64,000 nt of DNA from Leptospira ryugenii (GCF_003114855.1 NZ_BFBB01000010.1:1-64000), one strand, 5' to 3'; shown: positions 37,619 through 46,740, counted from the first letter of the stretch. Numbers and translations: made by a program. The notes: generated from the letters alone by a model not told the origin.

Positions 37619-37794
37619 TTATTTTATTTTTTTTAAGAGTTTTTCTTTCCGTTCAGAGTAAACATCTGCTTCATGTTGAAAAGCAATTGCTTTATCACAG
37701 ATCTCAATTGCTTTTAAGTATTCTTTTTGTTTCTCATAAATAATTGAAAGTCGGCTGAACGCAGGTATTCTACCTATGAAGCCAGTTTCACGTA
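37619..37794 (-). other. Out-of-frame 3' tail of the TerB_N protein
   Basis: After the A8 tract the -1 frame continues as ETGFIGRIPAFSRLSIIYEK and then a helix-rich tail to a TAA at 37619-37621. This is typical protein sequence for the end of TerB_N-like proteins, so the gene at 37774-39141 is probably about 55 codons longer, either by programmed -1 slippage, phase variation, or in a strain without the indel. Confidence 0.6.
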
Positions 37795-39141
37795 TTTTTT
37801 TTCTTCTTGTGTTGAAAAAGGGATTTCCATAATTTCTGCATATTCTTTCGCTCGTGCGATTTCAGTATTAATATACTGATTTTCCATTTCAGCTAAACTT
37901 TCAATATCTAAGAGACAATACTTTATACAATTGTCTAAATATTTTTGATCAAGGTCTCTGTAGTGATAATAAAAATCCTGTAGCGAAATTAAAGTAAAAT
38001 GTCTTTGAAGTAGATTCCCGTTTGTTTTATTGAGAGAATCAAGCAGTTCATTCTCCCTTTTTTCATCAAATTTCGGTAAATCCTTCTCATTTTTTTGTTT
38101 AATAGACTTATCAATTAAGCCTTCTTTCCTCATTGCAGTAATTTTTTCTTTTACTATTTCATGTGTACTCGTAAGTATTTCATTTAGTATCTTCTTTAGT
38201 TTTATACTTGAAGAAATAATTGGAACTGGAAAAGACTTATCTCTTATTGAAGTGTTTGCAAAGATAGGTAACTCTTGCTTTGGCAGTTTGGTCAGATCCT
38301 CTGAATTTAAAATATTTGAGAGCAATATTTTTTTTTGTCCATATGTATCGAAAATTTTGTTTTCCATCACTTTTTCGAATAATTCTGGATATTTTTTTAT
38401 GTAATTTACGTTTGAAAATTCAAAAGTTTTTGCCATTCTAATTATATCTTTAGAGGAGATGGGTAGATTAAAACTCAAGTAGCATAATAAAAATAGATTA
38501 TCTGAGAAAGCATATTCAAATGACTTGTCAATAGAATTTACAAAATCAAGTGCTATCTCGCCTTTTTGTTTTAACATGCTTATTAATACCAGAGCGTTAG
38601 CGGAATAAGATTGGAATGACTTATTCGAATGCACATCACGTAGTTTGATTATGACATTTAAGGCTTTTTGATAATTGCCAACCAGTAGATGTCTCTCAAG
38701 ACCATAGTATAGAATAAATACAAATCCAATATCGATATTAGGATTATATGGATTTTGCAGAAGATTGATATAAACACCTTTTTGTTCCGGTGTTAAACCA
38801 GAATACGTTGGAAAATAAGGTGGTCTTTCGATTTTTGAAATATCCGAAGGTAGTATGATTGGTTGTTTTGTATATATCAGGCTTGGCTCTTCTTGACCAG
38901 TCATCTGAATTGTAATATTATATCCGTTGTAATGAAACGTATTCCTTTCTGAGTTTTCATTTGTGTAATTTTTTAGAGGACCATCTGCAAACCAAATTAA
39001 ATTTTTCAAATCTTCATGTATGCTAATAGGTGGATTTTTAAAATTTGCTATTTCATTTGTATGGTTTTGTGCTGGTTGGTTTTTGCCGTGAAGATTCGAG
39101 GTTTCCTCTTCTTTTTTATTAAAGATATCAAATAATCCCAT
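37774..39141 (-). CDS. TerB_N domain protein, C-terminus shifted at an A8 tract
   Basis: A 455-aa protein. Residues about 100-200 contain RPPYFPTYSGLTPEQKGVY and GFVFILYYGLERHLL, the TerB N-terminal (TerB_N) domain signature. The rest is helical. TerB_N proteins occur in stress-response and defence contexts; function here is unknown. The frame ends KKYVKLAS, but an A8 run (plus-strand T8 at 37795-37802) lies nine codons before the stop, and the -1 frame reads on sensibly. Single-gene cassette starting about 55 bases inside its boundary. Confidence 0.65.
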   Translation of the reverse strand: MGLFDIFNKKEEETSNLHGKNQPAQNHTNEIANFKNPPISIHEDLKNLIWFADGPLKNYTNENSERNTFHYNGYNITIQMTGQEEPSLIYTKQPIILPSDISKIERPPYFPTYSGLTPEQKGVYINLLQNPYNPNIDIGFVFILYYGLERHLLVGNYQKALNVIIKLRDVHSNKSFQSYSANALVLISMLKQKGEIALDFVNSIDKSFEYAFSDNLFLLCYLSFNLPISSKDIIRMAKTFEFSNVNYIKKYPELFEKVMENKIFDTYGQKKILLSNILNSEDLTKLPKQELPIFANTSIRDKSFPVPIISSSIKLKKILNEILTSTHEIVKEKITAMRKEGLIDKSIKQKNEKDLPKFDEKRENELLDSLNKTNGNLLQRHFTLISLQDFYYHYRDLDQKYLDNCIKYCLLDIESLAEMENQYINTEIARAKEYAEIMEIPFSTQEEKKYVKLAS

Positions 39142-39190
39142 AAGATTTTCCTTTTAATTTGTTAATTTTATGAAACCTATTTTCGCGTTT

Positions 39191-39261
39191 GCGCATAACA
39201 GTTAATTCCAGACTTGCGATTATTTGTCTTAATCTCACAACTGATGACAAGTATTATGCGC
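39191..39261 (-). repeat. attC-like site J (degenerate)
   Basis: GCGCATAAC at 39191-39199 faces ATTATGCGC at 39253-39261; only about 70 bp long, with no clear inner boxes. The left flank still matches the far end of the TerB_N cassette (inverted GCGTTT...CGCATAA), so it marks a true boundary. Confidence 0.5.
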
Positions 39262-39413
39262 TTTATTAATCGAAAACTAAAAAAATCGGAAAAGCGTAAG
39301 TGAAATCATTTGTCCTAGAAATTGAAGAGACCAAGGTTGAAAGCTAAGTTCTCTTTAAACAATATTCTCTAATCTTCGCGATATGCTTGGCTACACTTTC
39401 AATTTCAATTATA

Positions 39414-39440
39414 TGCTACAAAAGTATTACCTATGTCTTG
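39414..39440. mobile_element. Relic of the IS481-like element end
   Basis: 27 bases matching the right terminus of the IS at 30752-30778 with three mismatches (CTACAAAAGT, then ATTACCTATGTCTTG). No transposase is attached, so this is a leftover of an excised or deleted copy, inside the cassette array between sites J and K. Confidence 0.55.
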
Positions 39441-39463
39441 ATTCCTACAGTCACACAATGATA

Positions 39464-39597
39464 TATAACGCGCTAAGCAAGAAGAGGATTTAGAGTCGGA
39501 GAGAATCCTGTGTATACAGGAGACATGACGGAGAGGAACATAGCGATGCCCAATGGAGGGGACAGTCCCGAAACGTAGCAATAAGGTGCTGTTAGTC
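39464..39597 (-). repeat. attC-like site K (degenerate)
   Basis: About 134 bp. TATAACGCGC and the CGTAGC...GTGCTGTTAGTCGC end fit the outer design, and the CCCGAAACGTAGC segment is shared with site I. The inner boxes are eroded. Last site I can identify in the array; a lone GTATAACG at 40551-40558 may be the far end of the next cassette. Confidence 0.5.
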
Positions 39598-39740
39598 GCC
39601 TCTATTGCAATTTAAATTCAACTACAGTATATGCTTTTTTCTTTGAACTCGGTTTGACTCTATATTTTCTCGTACTAACTAGACATCTTGTAAAGCATGT
39701 ATCTCCAAATTGATAATTGCCGGAGTGAAACGGCATGTTT

Positions 39741-40523
39741 TTACTTCATTAGCATTCGATTTTCTGTTAACCATAATTCTATTTTTAAAGATTTTCGATC
39801 AGATAATCTTAGACCACTAAAACCATTTGTTCTGTTTGTTAACATTTCTTGGAGAATTATCCTTTTACTTTCTAAATTCACTTCATTGAATTTTTTGTTT
39901 AAACTGTAGCCTATATAAGGGAAATGATCCTCGGATTTTATAATCGGCTGACCAGGTGTAAGCTCATTAAGGTATAGTTTTAATTTTTCTTTGGTTTCAA
40001 AATATTCATAATTTAAAGGATCTGCTAAATTTAGTATCTGATTTATTTGATCAGAATGATAGTTAATTAAAAGATTTTCAAGATCGACATCTTTATCTAA
40101 GTCTAAAACATTTTTTAATCTTTCAGACAAAGTATCAGCCTCCCACTCACTCTTAATATATCTGTCTGACTTACTAAAATCTAGTAATCCGTTGTAGAAT
40201 TCCGAAACTAATGTATAGGTGTTAACGATCGGATTCATTAAAAGGTGAATTTTATTGTATGCATCTGTTAATTCCAGTTTAAAATTGCATTTGTTGTCAT
40301 TAATCTTTTCATAACTAAGTGTAGTTCCAGATCCTTCTTCATCAATAAAAAATGAACAGAATTTTTGACCTTCAATAATTTGTTCAAGCCAGCCGATTAG
40401 CTCGGGGAATGGGTCCAGCCAGTCTGAGGCTCGAATTTGCCAAATATCTTCCTGGGAAATTACATCAACATGTATCCATCCTGCAACTGAGTCTTTATAA
40501 TTTACTTTAATATTGTTTTCCAT
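39741..40523 (-). CDS. Cassette-borne protein of unknown function
   Basis: A 260-aa acidic protein, starting WIHVDVISQEDIWQIRASDW after about 15 residues, with a WLDPFPELIGWLEQI motif. No signal peptide or transmembrane helix. It resembles small soluble immunity-like or sensor proteins only in general character. It starts about 30 bases inside a GTATAACG box at 40551. Confidence 0.5.
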   Translation of the reverse strand: MENNIKVNYKDSVAGWIHVDVISQEDIWQIRASDWLDPFPELIGWLEQIIEGQKFCSFFIDEEGSGTTLSYEKINDNKCNFKLELTDAYNKIHLLMNPIVNTYTLVSEFYNGLLDFSKSDRYIKSEWEADTLSERLKNVLDLDKDVDLENLLINYHSDQINQILNLADPLNYEYFETKEKLKLYLNELTPGQPIIKSEDHFPYIGYSLNKKFNEVNLESKRIILQEMLTNRTNGFSGLRLSDRKSLKIELWLTENRMLMK

Positions 40524-40801
40524 TTATTCCGAGTTTTTTTAAACGAGTTCGTATAACGCTATGTTTGTTTAATCTTTTTAACTTCGAAAGAGAAAATACA
40601 AAAGACCTAATTTTGCAAAACATTTTTTCACGTATAACATTTCTACCATCGTAAATTGGCAAAATTTTGAGTAGTTCTCGTTTCAACTTCTATTTTGACA
40701 CAATAAGCAACGTTCGATAATAGTTATTATGTCGCATAACTACCGTTATTTGGTAAATTGAGATTTTAAGTTAAGCTTATCGAAGTCCAAGCAAATGTCA
40801 A

Positions 40802-41086
40802 TCATTTCTTATGGCATGTCATTGTGCTAGAAATTGCATAACATATTGATGTGGCATTTTCGCAGCGAATAACTGCACCAAGAGCGGAGGCAAATCCGCC
40901 TTCCTCCTGATTATCTGTAAAGCTTTCTATTAATTTTACAGCCGGAGAGTTATCACCAGCGATGATTCGAATTTGCTTACACACTAAATCATTCCCAGAG
41001 ATCTCTTTGATTTTTGCATCCTTACTGAAAATGGAAGAAGTGATAGTTAAAAGGAAAAACAATAAGACAAATTTCTTCACAACCAA
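40802..41086 (-). CDS. Small secreted protein
   Basis: A 94-aa protein with a signal peptide (KKFVLLFFLLTITSSIFS) and four cysteines in the mature part (CKQIRI, CENATSIC, CHKK), likely forming disulfides. No family recognised. Confidence 0.5.
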   Translation of the reverse strand: MVVKKFVLLFFLLTITSSIFSKDAKIKEISGNDLVCKQIRIIAGDNSPAVKLIESFTDNQEEGGFASALGAVIRCENATSICYAISSTMTCHKK

Positions 41087-41591
41087 ACTTTCCGAAAGGC
41101 GAGATTTGGGTCACCAAATATCTCGGACTAAAAAACCGATCCATGACTTCATGAAGGAATAATTTCGATGCACGAAGCTCTTCAAAAAGATGCCTTTTTT
41201 ATGGAGAAAGGCTAAACTCTGGAGGTTTCTTTCTTTTCCAATAATTTTCGATACTTAAAAACAATTCGGCATTCTTTTGTTTTTTTCGTTTGATGAAAAT
41301 GCCATTGACTAGAAATTCCTTTTTTTAACGGCTCTTATGCAAACGATCGTGCAAATTCTATCCAATCCTTTCCCAACTGGTGCAGAAGTCACACATTCCC
41401 ACTTCTGCCTAAAAAGGCGAGCAAATCCATTTTTCTTCAGTGATTTCATCCAATTGAAAATCGTATTCGTCTAGGTCGGATTTTTCATTTTATATATAAG
41501 GGAAGGGGTAGAGAATTACGGTTTTGGGCCCGAGAAAATCAAAATTATTTCCAAAAAATAAATTCTGAATCTTTATTCCAAGGATAATAGC
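41087..41591. other. Intergenic, nothing recognised
   Basis: About 500 A+T-rich bases between two minus-strand genes. I see no gene-like ORF, no attC-like boxes and no convincing terminator. Confidence 0.4.
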
Positions 41592-42032
41592 TTATATAGC
41601 TTTGTGCATTAAAATCGCAGAAGATGGGCATAAATCTCTAAACTGAGATGTTTTTTGTATTTGAACAGGTGCATTTTTTCTATTCAATTCTTTAAATCCA
41701 AATTTAGCAAAATACTTATCTGCTGATGTAGTGAGTAAGTAAATTTCAGAGACCTTTTCGTTTCTTGCAAAATCGAAAATCCTATTTATCAGAGACAACC
41801 CTACTCCATCTTTTCGAAATTCTTCTTTAACACAAAGAGATCGAAGCAAACCAATAGAATTAAACCTTTCTAGCGCAACGGAACCTACAATTATATCGTC
41901 AAACTTTGCAACAATAAACTGAATGGAGGAATTCGAATCAATATCTTCCACAGGCAAATTATACTCTTTAAGAAGTAAAATAATTTGTCCCAAGTCGTCT
42001 ATTTGGGCAGGTTCATACCGAAGGTTTTTCAT
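41592..42032 (-). CDS. arsN2: GNAT acetyltransferase, ArsN2-like
   Basis: A 146-aa GNAT protein. The acetyl-CoA segment reads LRSLCVKEEFRKDGVGLSL (R/Q-x-x-G-x-G/A type), and the C-terminal half has IYLLTTSADKYFAKFGF and SQFRDLCPSSA, which fit ArsN2 N-acetyltransferases. ArsN-type enzymes acetylate arsinothricin-like amino acids. No ars genes are nearby, so the real substrate is uncertain. Confidence 0.65.
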   Translation of the reverse strand: MKNLRYEPAQIDDLGQIILLLKEYNLPVEDIDSNSSIQFIVAKFDDIIVGSVALERFNSIGLLRSLCVKEEFRKDGVGLSLINRIFDFARNEKVSEIYLLTTSADKYFAKFGFKELNRKNAPVQIQKTSQFRDLCPSSAILMHKAI

Positions 42033-42084
42033 AGTCGAATATTCAAGTAGTCTTTAAAGGTTCACTTGCGGTTTAGATTAAACT

Positions 42085-42807
42085 CTAAACATTTTTATCT
42101 GCCATTGCTGGCATCGTTATTTCTTTTACGCAAGAATAAGGAGTAGTGGCTAAAACAAATTTTATAGCTGCGATCACATCTTGAAGTGGGATAAGAGAGC
42201 CTCCAGTTTTTTCTGCAATGAAATCAATATCTTTTTCACCTTGATATTCTGTTGCCAAATACCCTAAATTTAAAACAGTCACCCCTATTTTGCTTTCCCG
42301 TAAATTTTCTCTTATTGCATGCGCTATACCGCGAATAGCAAATTTTGAAGCAGAAAAAGAAACTTCTCTCCCATTGTGATTATCTAATCCCCAAGTAGAA
42401 CCTATGAGGATAATTTTTGCATTCGTAGACTTTTTCATATTTTCAATGAATGCTTGAATTGATAGTATACATGATGTTATATTAGTTTGAACAATCGATG
42501 ATATTTCCCGAGAAGTATTCTCTTGAAAATTATATTCCTCTGAAAATGCGGTAGATTCCCAAATACCAACATTATAAATCAAGCAGTCGATTTTTGAATC
42601 TCCAATAACCTTTTTTATATCATCTATAGCCTTGACCGGCATTGACAAGTCAGCTTTAATCCACGTAATATTCTCTCTACTTTCATTGATTAAAGGATTA
42701 CTCCTAGAGACACCAAATACGACATCTTTAGGACCAGGGATCTCATCTGTTATTTCCTTCCCGAGGCCTTTACTAATTCCGAAAATGAGAAAAGTTTTAC
42801 CTTCCAT
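42085..42807 (-). CDS. Short-chain dehydrogenase/reductase with Phe at the catalytic Tyr
   Basis: A 240-aa Rossmann protein with the nucleotide motif GISKGLGKE near residue 10, YNVG at about 78-81 and the Ser of IGSTW at about 137. The usual YxxxK catalytic pair reads FSASK, so the Tyr is replaced by Phe. A classical oxidoreductase would be crippled; it may be a binding or regulatory protein or use another residue. It overlaps the SH3 protein gene by 11 bases. Confidence 0.7.
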   Translation of the reverse strand: MEGKTFLIFGISKGLGKEITDEIPGPKDVVFGVSRSNPLINESRENITWIKADLSMPVKAIDDIKKVIGDSKIDCLIYNVGIWESTAFSEEYNFQENTSREISSIVQTNITSCILSIQAFIENMKKSTNAKIILIGSTWGLDNHNGREVSFSASKFAIRGIAHAIRENLRESKIGVTVLNLGYLATEYQGEKDIDFIAEKTGGSLIPLQDVIAAIKFVLATTPYSCVKEITMPAMADKNV

Positions 42808-43192
42808 CTATCCTCATGATTTTCTCATCAGGAATCCAACCTTCCTGATTTGTATTCACATTGCGGACCCAAGTCCAGCCGTTCATGGACTTAACTTTTT
42901 CAAGCTTAGCGCCGACATCAGCGTTCAATTCTTTTGCGCTATACTCTCTTAAAATTAGACCTTTTTTTTCTTCGTCTTGGCTTTCAATCAATTGAATTAA
43001 TTGCTCTGGGACCCATCCGCCTTTTCCATTTTTTTTGCTCACCCAGATCCAGGTTTTCCAATTTTCCTCCGGAGCATTGCTCCCAACTTTGACAACTTCT
43101 CCCTTGGTTAAATCTATTGGATCAGGGTATTCTGTTCGATGCTCTTGGATACATTTGTAAATGTCTTTGTTAAATTGATCGATTTGATTCAT
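42797..43192 (-). CDS. Two-repeat SH3-like protein
   Basis: A 131-aa protein with two bacterial SH3-type repeats (GEVVKV...WIWVSKKNGKGGWVPEQL and NADVGAKLEKV...WTWVRN...GWIPDE). No signal peptide visible. Located immediately upstream of and overlapping the dehydrogenase gene, so probably co-expressed. Likely a ligand-binding scaffold. Confidence 0.6.
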   Translation of the reverse strand: MNQIDQFNKDIYKCIQEHRTEYPDPIDLTKGEVVKVGSNAPEENWKTWIWVSKKNGKGGWVPEQLIQLIESQDEEKKGLILREYSAKELNADVGAKLEKVKSMNGWTWVRNVNTNQEGWIPDEKIMRIDGR

Positions 43193-43860
43193 AATCTCAT
43201 GGTTAAAATGTTTTATTTATTCAAGAAGCAAGAATTCACTTAACTGGTTTTGTCAGCTTCTTAGAGGAAATTCTTCTCGTATATATTTAGCCAAAATTTC
43301 AAGCACCAAACCGCGAGCAGTATCCTCCCCCCTACCCCTGGACACAGCTTCGCCCCTTGAGTCCCATGCCCAAAACAAAACAGTTGTTTCATTATTATGC
43401 ATGTGGCGCAAGTAAATTTCCAACTAACGGGAATTTTCTAGGCAGGGGTTATGCGATTTTTTGGATGTTTGGGTAATGCTGATTTTTTAGGCAGATTTTG
43501 AGAAACTATGCGATTAGGAAAAATCGGCCATCTCATTCTGATCAACTCCATTTACTGTATTCAATCGCGGAGACTGGCGATATCAAGGTCATTGCTGGCT
43601 GAGATTTGAAAAAAATAAATTATCCTGAAAAGCCCAACTTTTCCTGCCTATTTCTGAATCCGCTTCTGACAAAGCGGTGGCGTCTTCTACTTTGGAATTT
43701 TTCTACAACACAACTAATCCTCGCTTATCGATAAATCTCCAATCGTAGAATTTACTCAGTATCCAGGAGTAGAATGCCAGGAGTGACAATTTGAACACAA
43801 TATTTTTGGCTAGTAAGTAAAATTGTTTGCTAAAAAAATAATATGTGTTATACGTACGTC
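43193..43860. other. Intergenic region between divergent genes
   Basis: About 650 bases upstream of both the SH3-protein gene (minus) and the lipoprotein gene (plus). No recognisable RNA gene, repeat or ORF. Confidence 0.4.
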
Positions 43861-44667
43861 ATGAAAATAACCTTTCGGCCGTTTATTCTAGTCAGTAGCC
43901 TTTACATATTAGGATGTAATAACTTCCCAGTGCGCATTGCATATGCCCCAACCGATTTTCCTTCTGCGGTTGAAAATGTCTATGGTCGCGACCTTGCTCG
44001 TGCAAAGCACGGTACCTCAATTGGCACGACTAAACTTTTTTTACAAGGAGTTGACGATATTTCTAAATTGAAGCCACAAAAAATCAACCAAACCGATGCA
44101 ACCCAAATCCTTACGCAAGTCGATAGCTCAATCGATATAAATTCTCCTATTGCGGCAACCATAGCATCGGCCGAATTAGCCTGCAAAGGTAAGGCTTCAG
44201 GCAAGTTGAAAAATATTTCCTTTCAAAACTCTAAAGAAGAGGCTGACCTTATTTTTTATCCGCCGTCAAACACATGGAATCTTGTGTTGTATGAGTCGTT
44301 GAACGTATATTGTGATCCTCTAAAATCTCAGCTGCGTAAACAGGCTAACTTTGGGGAATATGTCATTGTAGGGATAATACGTACTTCCTTTTCTTTTACG
44401 GCAGACAGTCAGACTACTACCGGAGCTTCAATTGGAGCTGGCTGTAGCATCCAAACAATGTCCGACTCTCAAGCGAATGTAAATCTTGAAATAAATGGAA
44501 TCACATCTTCAAAAACAACTCTGTTGGCCTCAGGATGGAATCTCGTCTATTGGAAAGAGCGAGAAGTCTTTTGCGCTAACGCAATTGTTACGCTACGCGA
44601 ACTATGCAAAGAGAAGTCTCCGCATATAGAACAACCTGTTTGTAAAGCAAAATGGTGGCGGTCTTAA
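43861..44667 (+). CDS. Putative lipoprotein, TRL-like or envelope protein
   Basis: I prefer the ATG at 43861, which starts a signal with lipobox YILGC (about residue 18), over the ATG 18 bases earlier. The mature part has a GTTKLFLQGVDDISKLK segment reminiscent of TRL-type lipoproteins, then a Cys-containing beta-rich half with KAKW at the end. A terminator follows. Function unknown. Confidence 0.6.
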   Translation: MKITFRPFILVSSLYILGCNNFPVRIAYAPTDFPSAVENVYGRDLARAKHGTSIGTTKLFLQGVDDISKLKPQKINQTDATQILTQVDSSIDINSPIAATIASAELACKGKASGKLKNISFQNSKEEADLIFYPPSNTWNLVLYESLNVYCDPLKSQLRKQANFGEYVIVGIIRTSFSFTADSQTTTGASIGAGCSIQTMSDSQANVNLEINGITSSKTTLLASGWNLVYWKEREVFCANAIVTLRELCKEKSPHIEQPVCKAKWWRS

Positions 44668-44688
44668 AAATTTTTGATCTAGCCAGAG

Positions 44689-44751
44689 AAGCTACGTAAG
44701 TCGGCTAGGTGGCTGTGCAGATTACGTAGCTTGGTCTGCATCCGTTTTTTT
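44689..44751 (+). terminator. Intrinsic terminator after the lipoprotein gene
   Basis: AAGCTACGTAA at 44689-44699 pairs perfectly with TTACGTAGCTT at 44722-44732, followed 12 bases on by a T7 run at 44745-44751. Placement right after the stop of the plus-strand gene fits rho-independent termination, though the loop is long. Confidence 0.6.
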
Positions 44752-44837
44752 ACACTTTTTCTTCTTTTAATTTTCTTTTATGATTTTTCCGTAAAGCAAT
44801 TTTTGTGCGATGTTCAACTCGCGAATGGCATCACAAA

Positions 44838-45404
44838 TTATTTTGTATGATCTTGATTTCGCCACAGAGGATTAGTATCGAAGATCAATACAAATTCACT
44901 AGTTTCCAAGGATTCATCAATCGCAAATTTAAGCTCAAAGTTTTCCGCAGAAAATTTTTCCAATAACGCAAATTCAGAAGTTTCGGACAATTTCATTCCA
45001 CTTTCATTTTTTACTTTATCTTTATGTAAATTATTTGTGATTAATTCAATTTTTCTCATACTCAGTGTATTCAGAATCACAATGTTCGGATATATTCTAA
45101 ACTCTTCGCGAAAATCATATGAGGCTTGGAATAACTCATCATCCCAGTAGTAATAATCTTTAAGAATAAATTCTTTTTGAAATAATAGACTTCGAGGAAA
45201 TTCATCCACTTTAGCCATTTCTGCATACTGGGACCTGAGAATGCGATCGGTCAATTTTTGTCTTGCGTGTTCAGACAAATTCGTGTGCTGGAGAAGATAT
45301 CCTTCAATAGACTTTGCATGCGCCTTCACAAACTCATAAGTTAGATCATAAACCCCGTCTATTAGAAGACTTAATTCTTTCCACTCGATATAATCTAATT
45401 TCAA
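44838..45404 (-). CDS. Hypothetical cytosolic protein
   Basis: A 188-aa protein without signal or membrane helix, acidic overall, with aromatic-rich YYYWDDELF near the middle. No family recognised. Converges on the lipoprotein terminator. Confidence 0.5.
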   Translation of the reverse strand: MKLDYIEWKELSLLIDGVYDLTYEFVKAHAKSIEGYLLQHTNLSEHARQKLTDRILRSQYAEMAKVDEFPRSLLFQKEFILKDYYYWDDELFQASYDFREEFRIYPNIVILNTLSMRKIELITNNLHKDKVKNESGMKLSETSEFALLEKFSAENFELKFAIDESLETSEFVLIFDTNPLWRNQDHTK

Positions 45405-45993
45405 CTGAATACCTGGCCCTTTCTTTTGGATGTACTTTTATGATTAATTTGACCAACTCCCATTTTTAGTACAAGTCAATACTTACTTTATTAAACCCTA
45501 TTTAAAAGTTTTTTTACAACTCACAGAAAACCAAATGCTTATTATGCGGATTTAAATTCGGCGTTTCAATTTTATCGTTTGGAATTTTTATCTTTTTTAT
45601 AAACATTCGATTTATATCATAAGGTCTGCCCAGACCGAAACGAAAGAGAGGTTCGATTTACTTTTCCTACTAGCTCAGGAAATATTTCATAATCAGAGCC
45701 AAAATATTGGGCAGTTTTTTTAAGAAAAGGTTTTCAAATAGTTTTCAAACTTTTGAAAAAACCCTTAAAACCCCAGCTACGCATTTAAAAAAGGCAACTA
45801 TCGTTTGAAAACTCTTTTGGCGCTTCTAACTGCGATCGTCCATTGAAACGCTCTGAGAGTTTTCACCATTCAATGCAGTGCCTATAACCGTTTTACAACC
45901 CGAACTAAATGGGTTTATTGAAATGTAAAGAGACAGCTATTTCTAAGTGCACCAGCTATCTGTATACTTCATTTCGAAATTTAACTGTGTATT
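45405..45993. other. Non-coding, repeated TTTTCAAA motifs
   Basis: About 590 bases. Around 45730-45820 there are two direct GTTTTCAAA copies and inverted TTTGAAAAC or TTTTGAAAA copies, at the left edge of the plasmid-like module. They might be protein-binding sites. Nothing else recognised. Confidence 0.4.
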
Positions 45994-46677
45994 TTACAGT
46001 GCAAATTCATTTCCAAACTTTTCAGCTAATGCTGTAGACAGGGATTGGACAGCTTGCTCTATCTTTCGGTCTTCTTCCTCTTTGTCATCTGACTTCGGTA
46101 GGCGACCTGTTTTTTCCAAGTAAGCTAACGCTAGTTTTCCCGCTTGGATTTTTTGGTCCCTATCATACTCGCCTATAGCGATAGATTCAAGGATCCTAAA
46201 CATTCCTATGGAAACAGGTATAGAATTTTCTCGAATCTCAGTTAACAGCTCAATTTCTATTTTCCCTACATACTCACGAAACTTTTCATTATGTTTGTAA
46301 TTCCATCCAAACCAGTCTCGGCTTCTACCTAACTTCGGCCCGATGTGGGTTTTAAAAATCCCTGCCCTGAATAGTAGAAGACCTGTTTCCTGTAATGCAG
46401 TGACTTCCGGAAACTCGCGATCGGCAATGACTGCCTTTCTATCAGAACCTGCCTCTAAAGATTTCCGTCCCCTACTCGCCCTGGTGCTCTCTTCCGTTCC
46501 ATGACTCTGGAATTTGTTTTCAGTCGAGTTAGTAGAGTTAGTCAGGTTTTCCCTATCCATAATCTTTGAAACTCTTTGGTTTACCTTTTTTTCACTAGAT
46601 GTGATTCTTCGAGAAACTTTCTTATTTGGTGCCATCGGGAAATGGACAAAGGCCGGTCTCTTAAAAAACGTCAACAA
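45994..46677 (-). CDS. Plasmid/phage-type HTH protein candidate
   Basis: A 227-aa protein. The basic low-complexity N-terminus (Asn/Ser/Thr-rich, STNSTEN) precedes a helical domain with RAGIFKTHIGPKLGRSRDWFGW, looking like the HTH region of small terminase or phBC6A51-type proteins. Start uncertain: Met 15 is an alternative. Encoded beside the iteron cluster, so a replication or packaging role is possible. Confidence 0.4.
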   Translation of the reverse strand: MLTFFKRPAFVHFPMAPNKKVSRRITSSEKKVNQRVSKIMDRENLTNSTNSTENKFQSHGTEESTRASRGRKSLEAGSDRKAVIADREFPEVTALQETGLLLFRAGIFKTHIGPKLGRSRDWFGWNYKHNEKFREYVGKIEIELLTEIRENSIPVSIGMFRILESIAIGEYDRDQKIQAGKLALAYLEKTGRLPKSDDKEEEDRKIEQAVQSLSTALAEKFGNEFAL

Positions 46678-46740
46678 CTTAACAGAAAAATGATATCATT
46701 CGACTCTTAGGGATTTCCTACCTTAGGGAATTTTTTCCCT

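Noticed and set aside
20022..39597. The repeated palindromes as a CRISPR array
   Set aside because: Repeats are 130-205 bp, spaced by whole genes of 0.6-4 kb, and are palindromic with integron-type boxes; no short regular repeats or cas genes.
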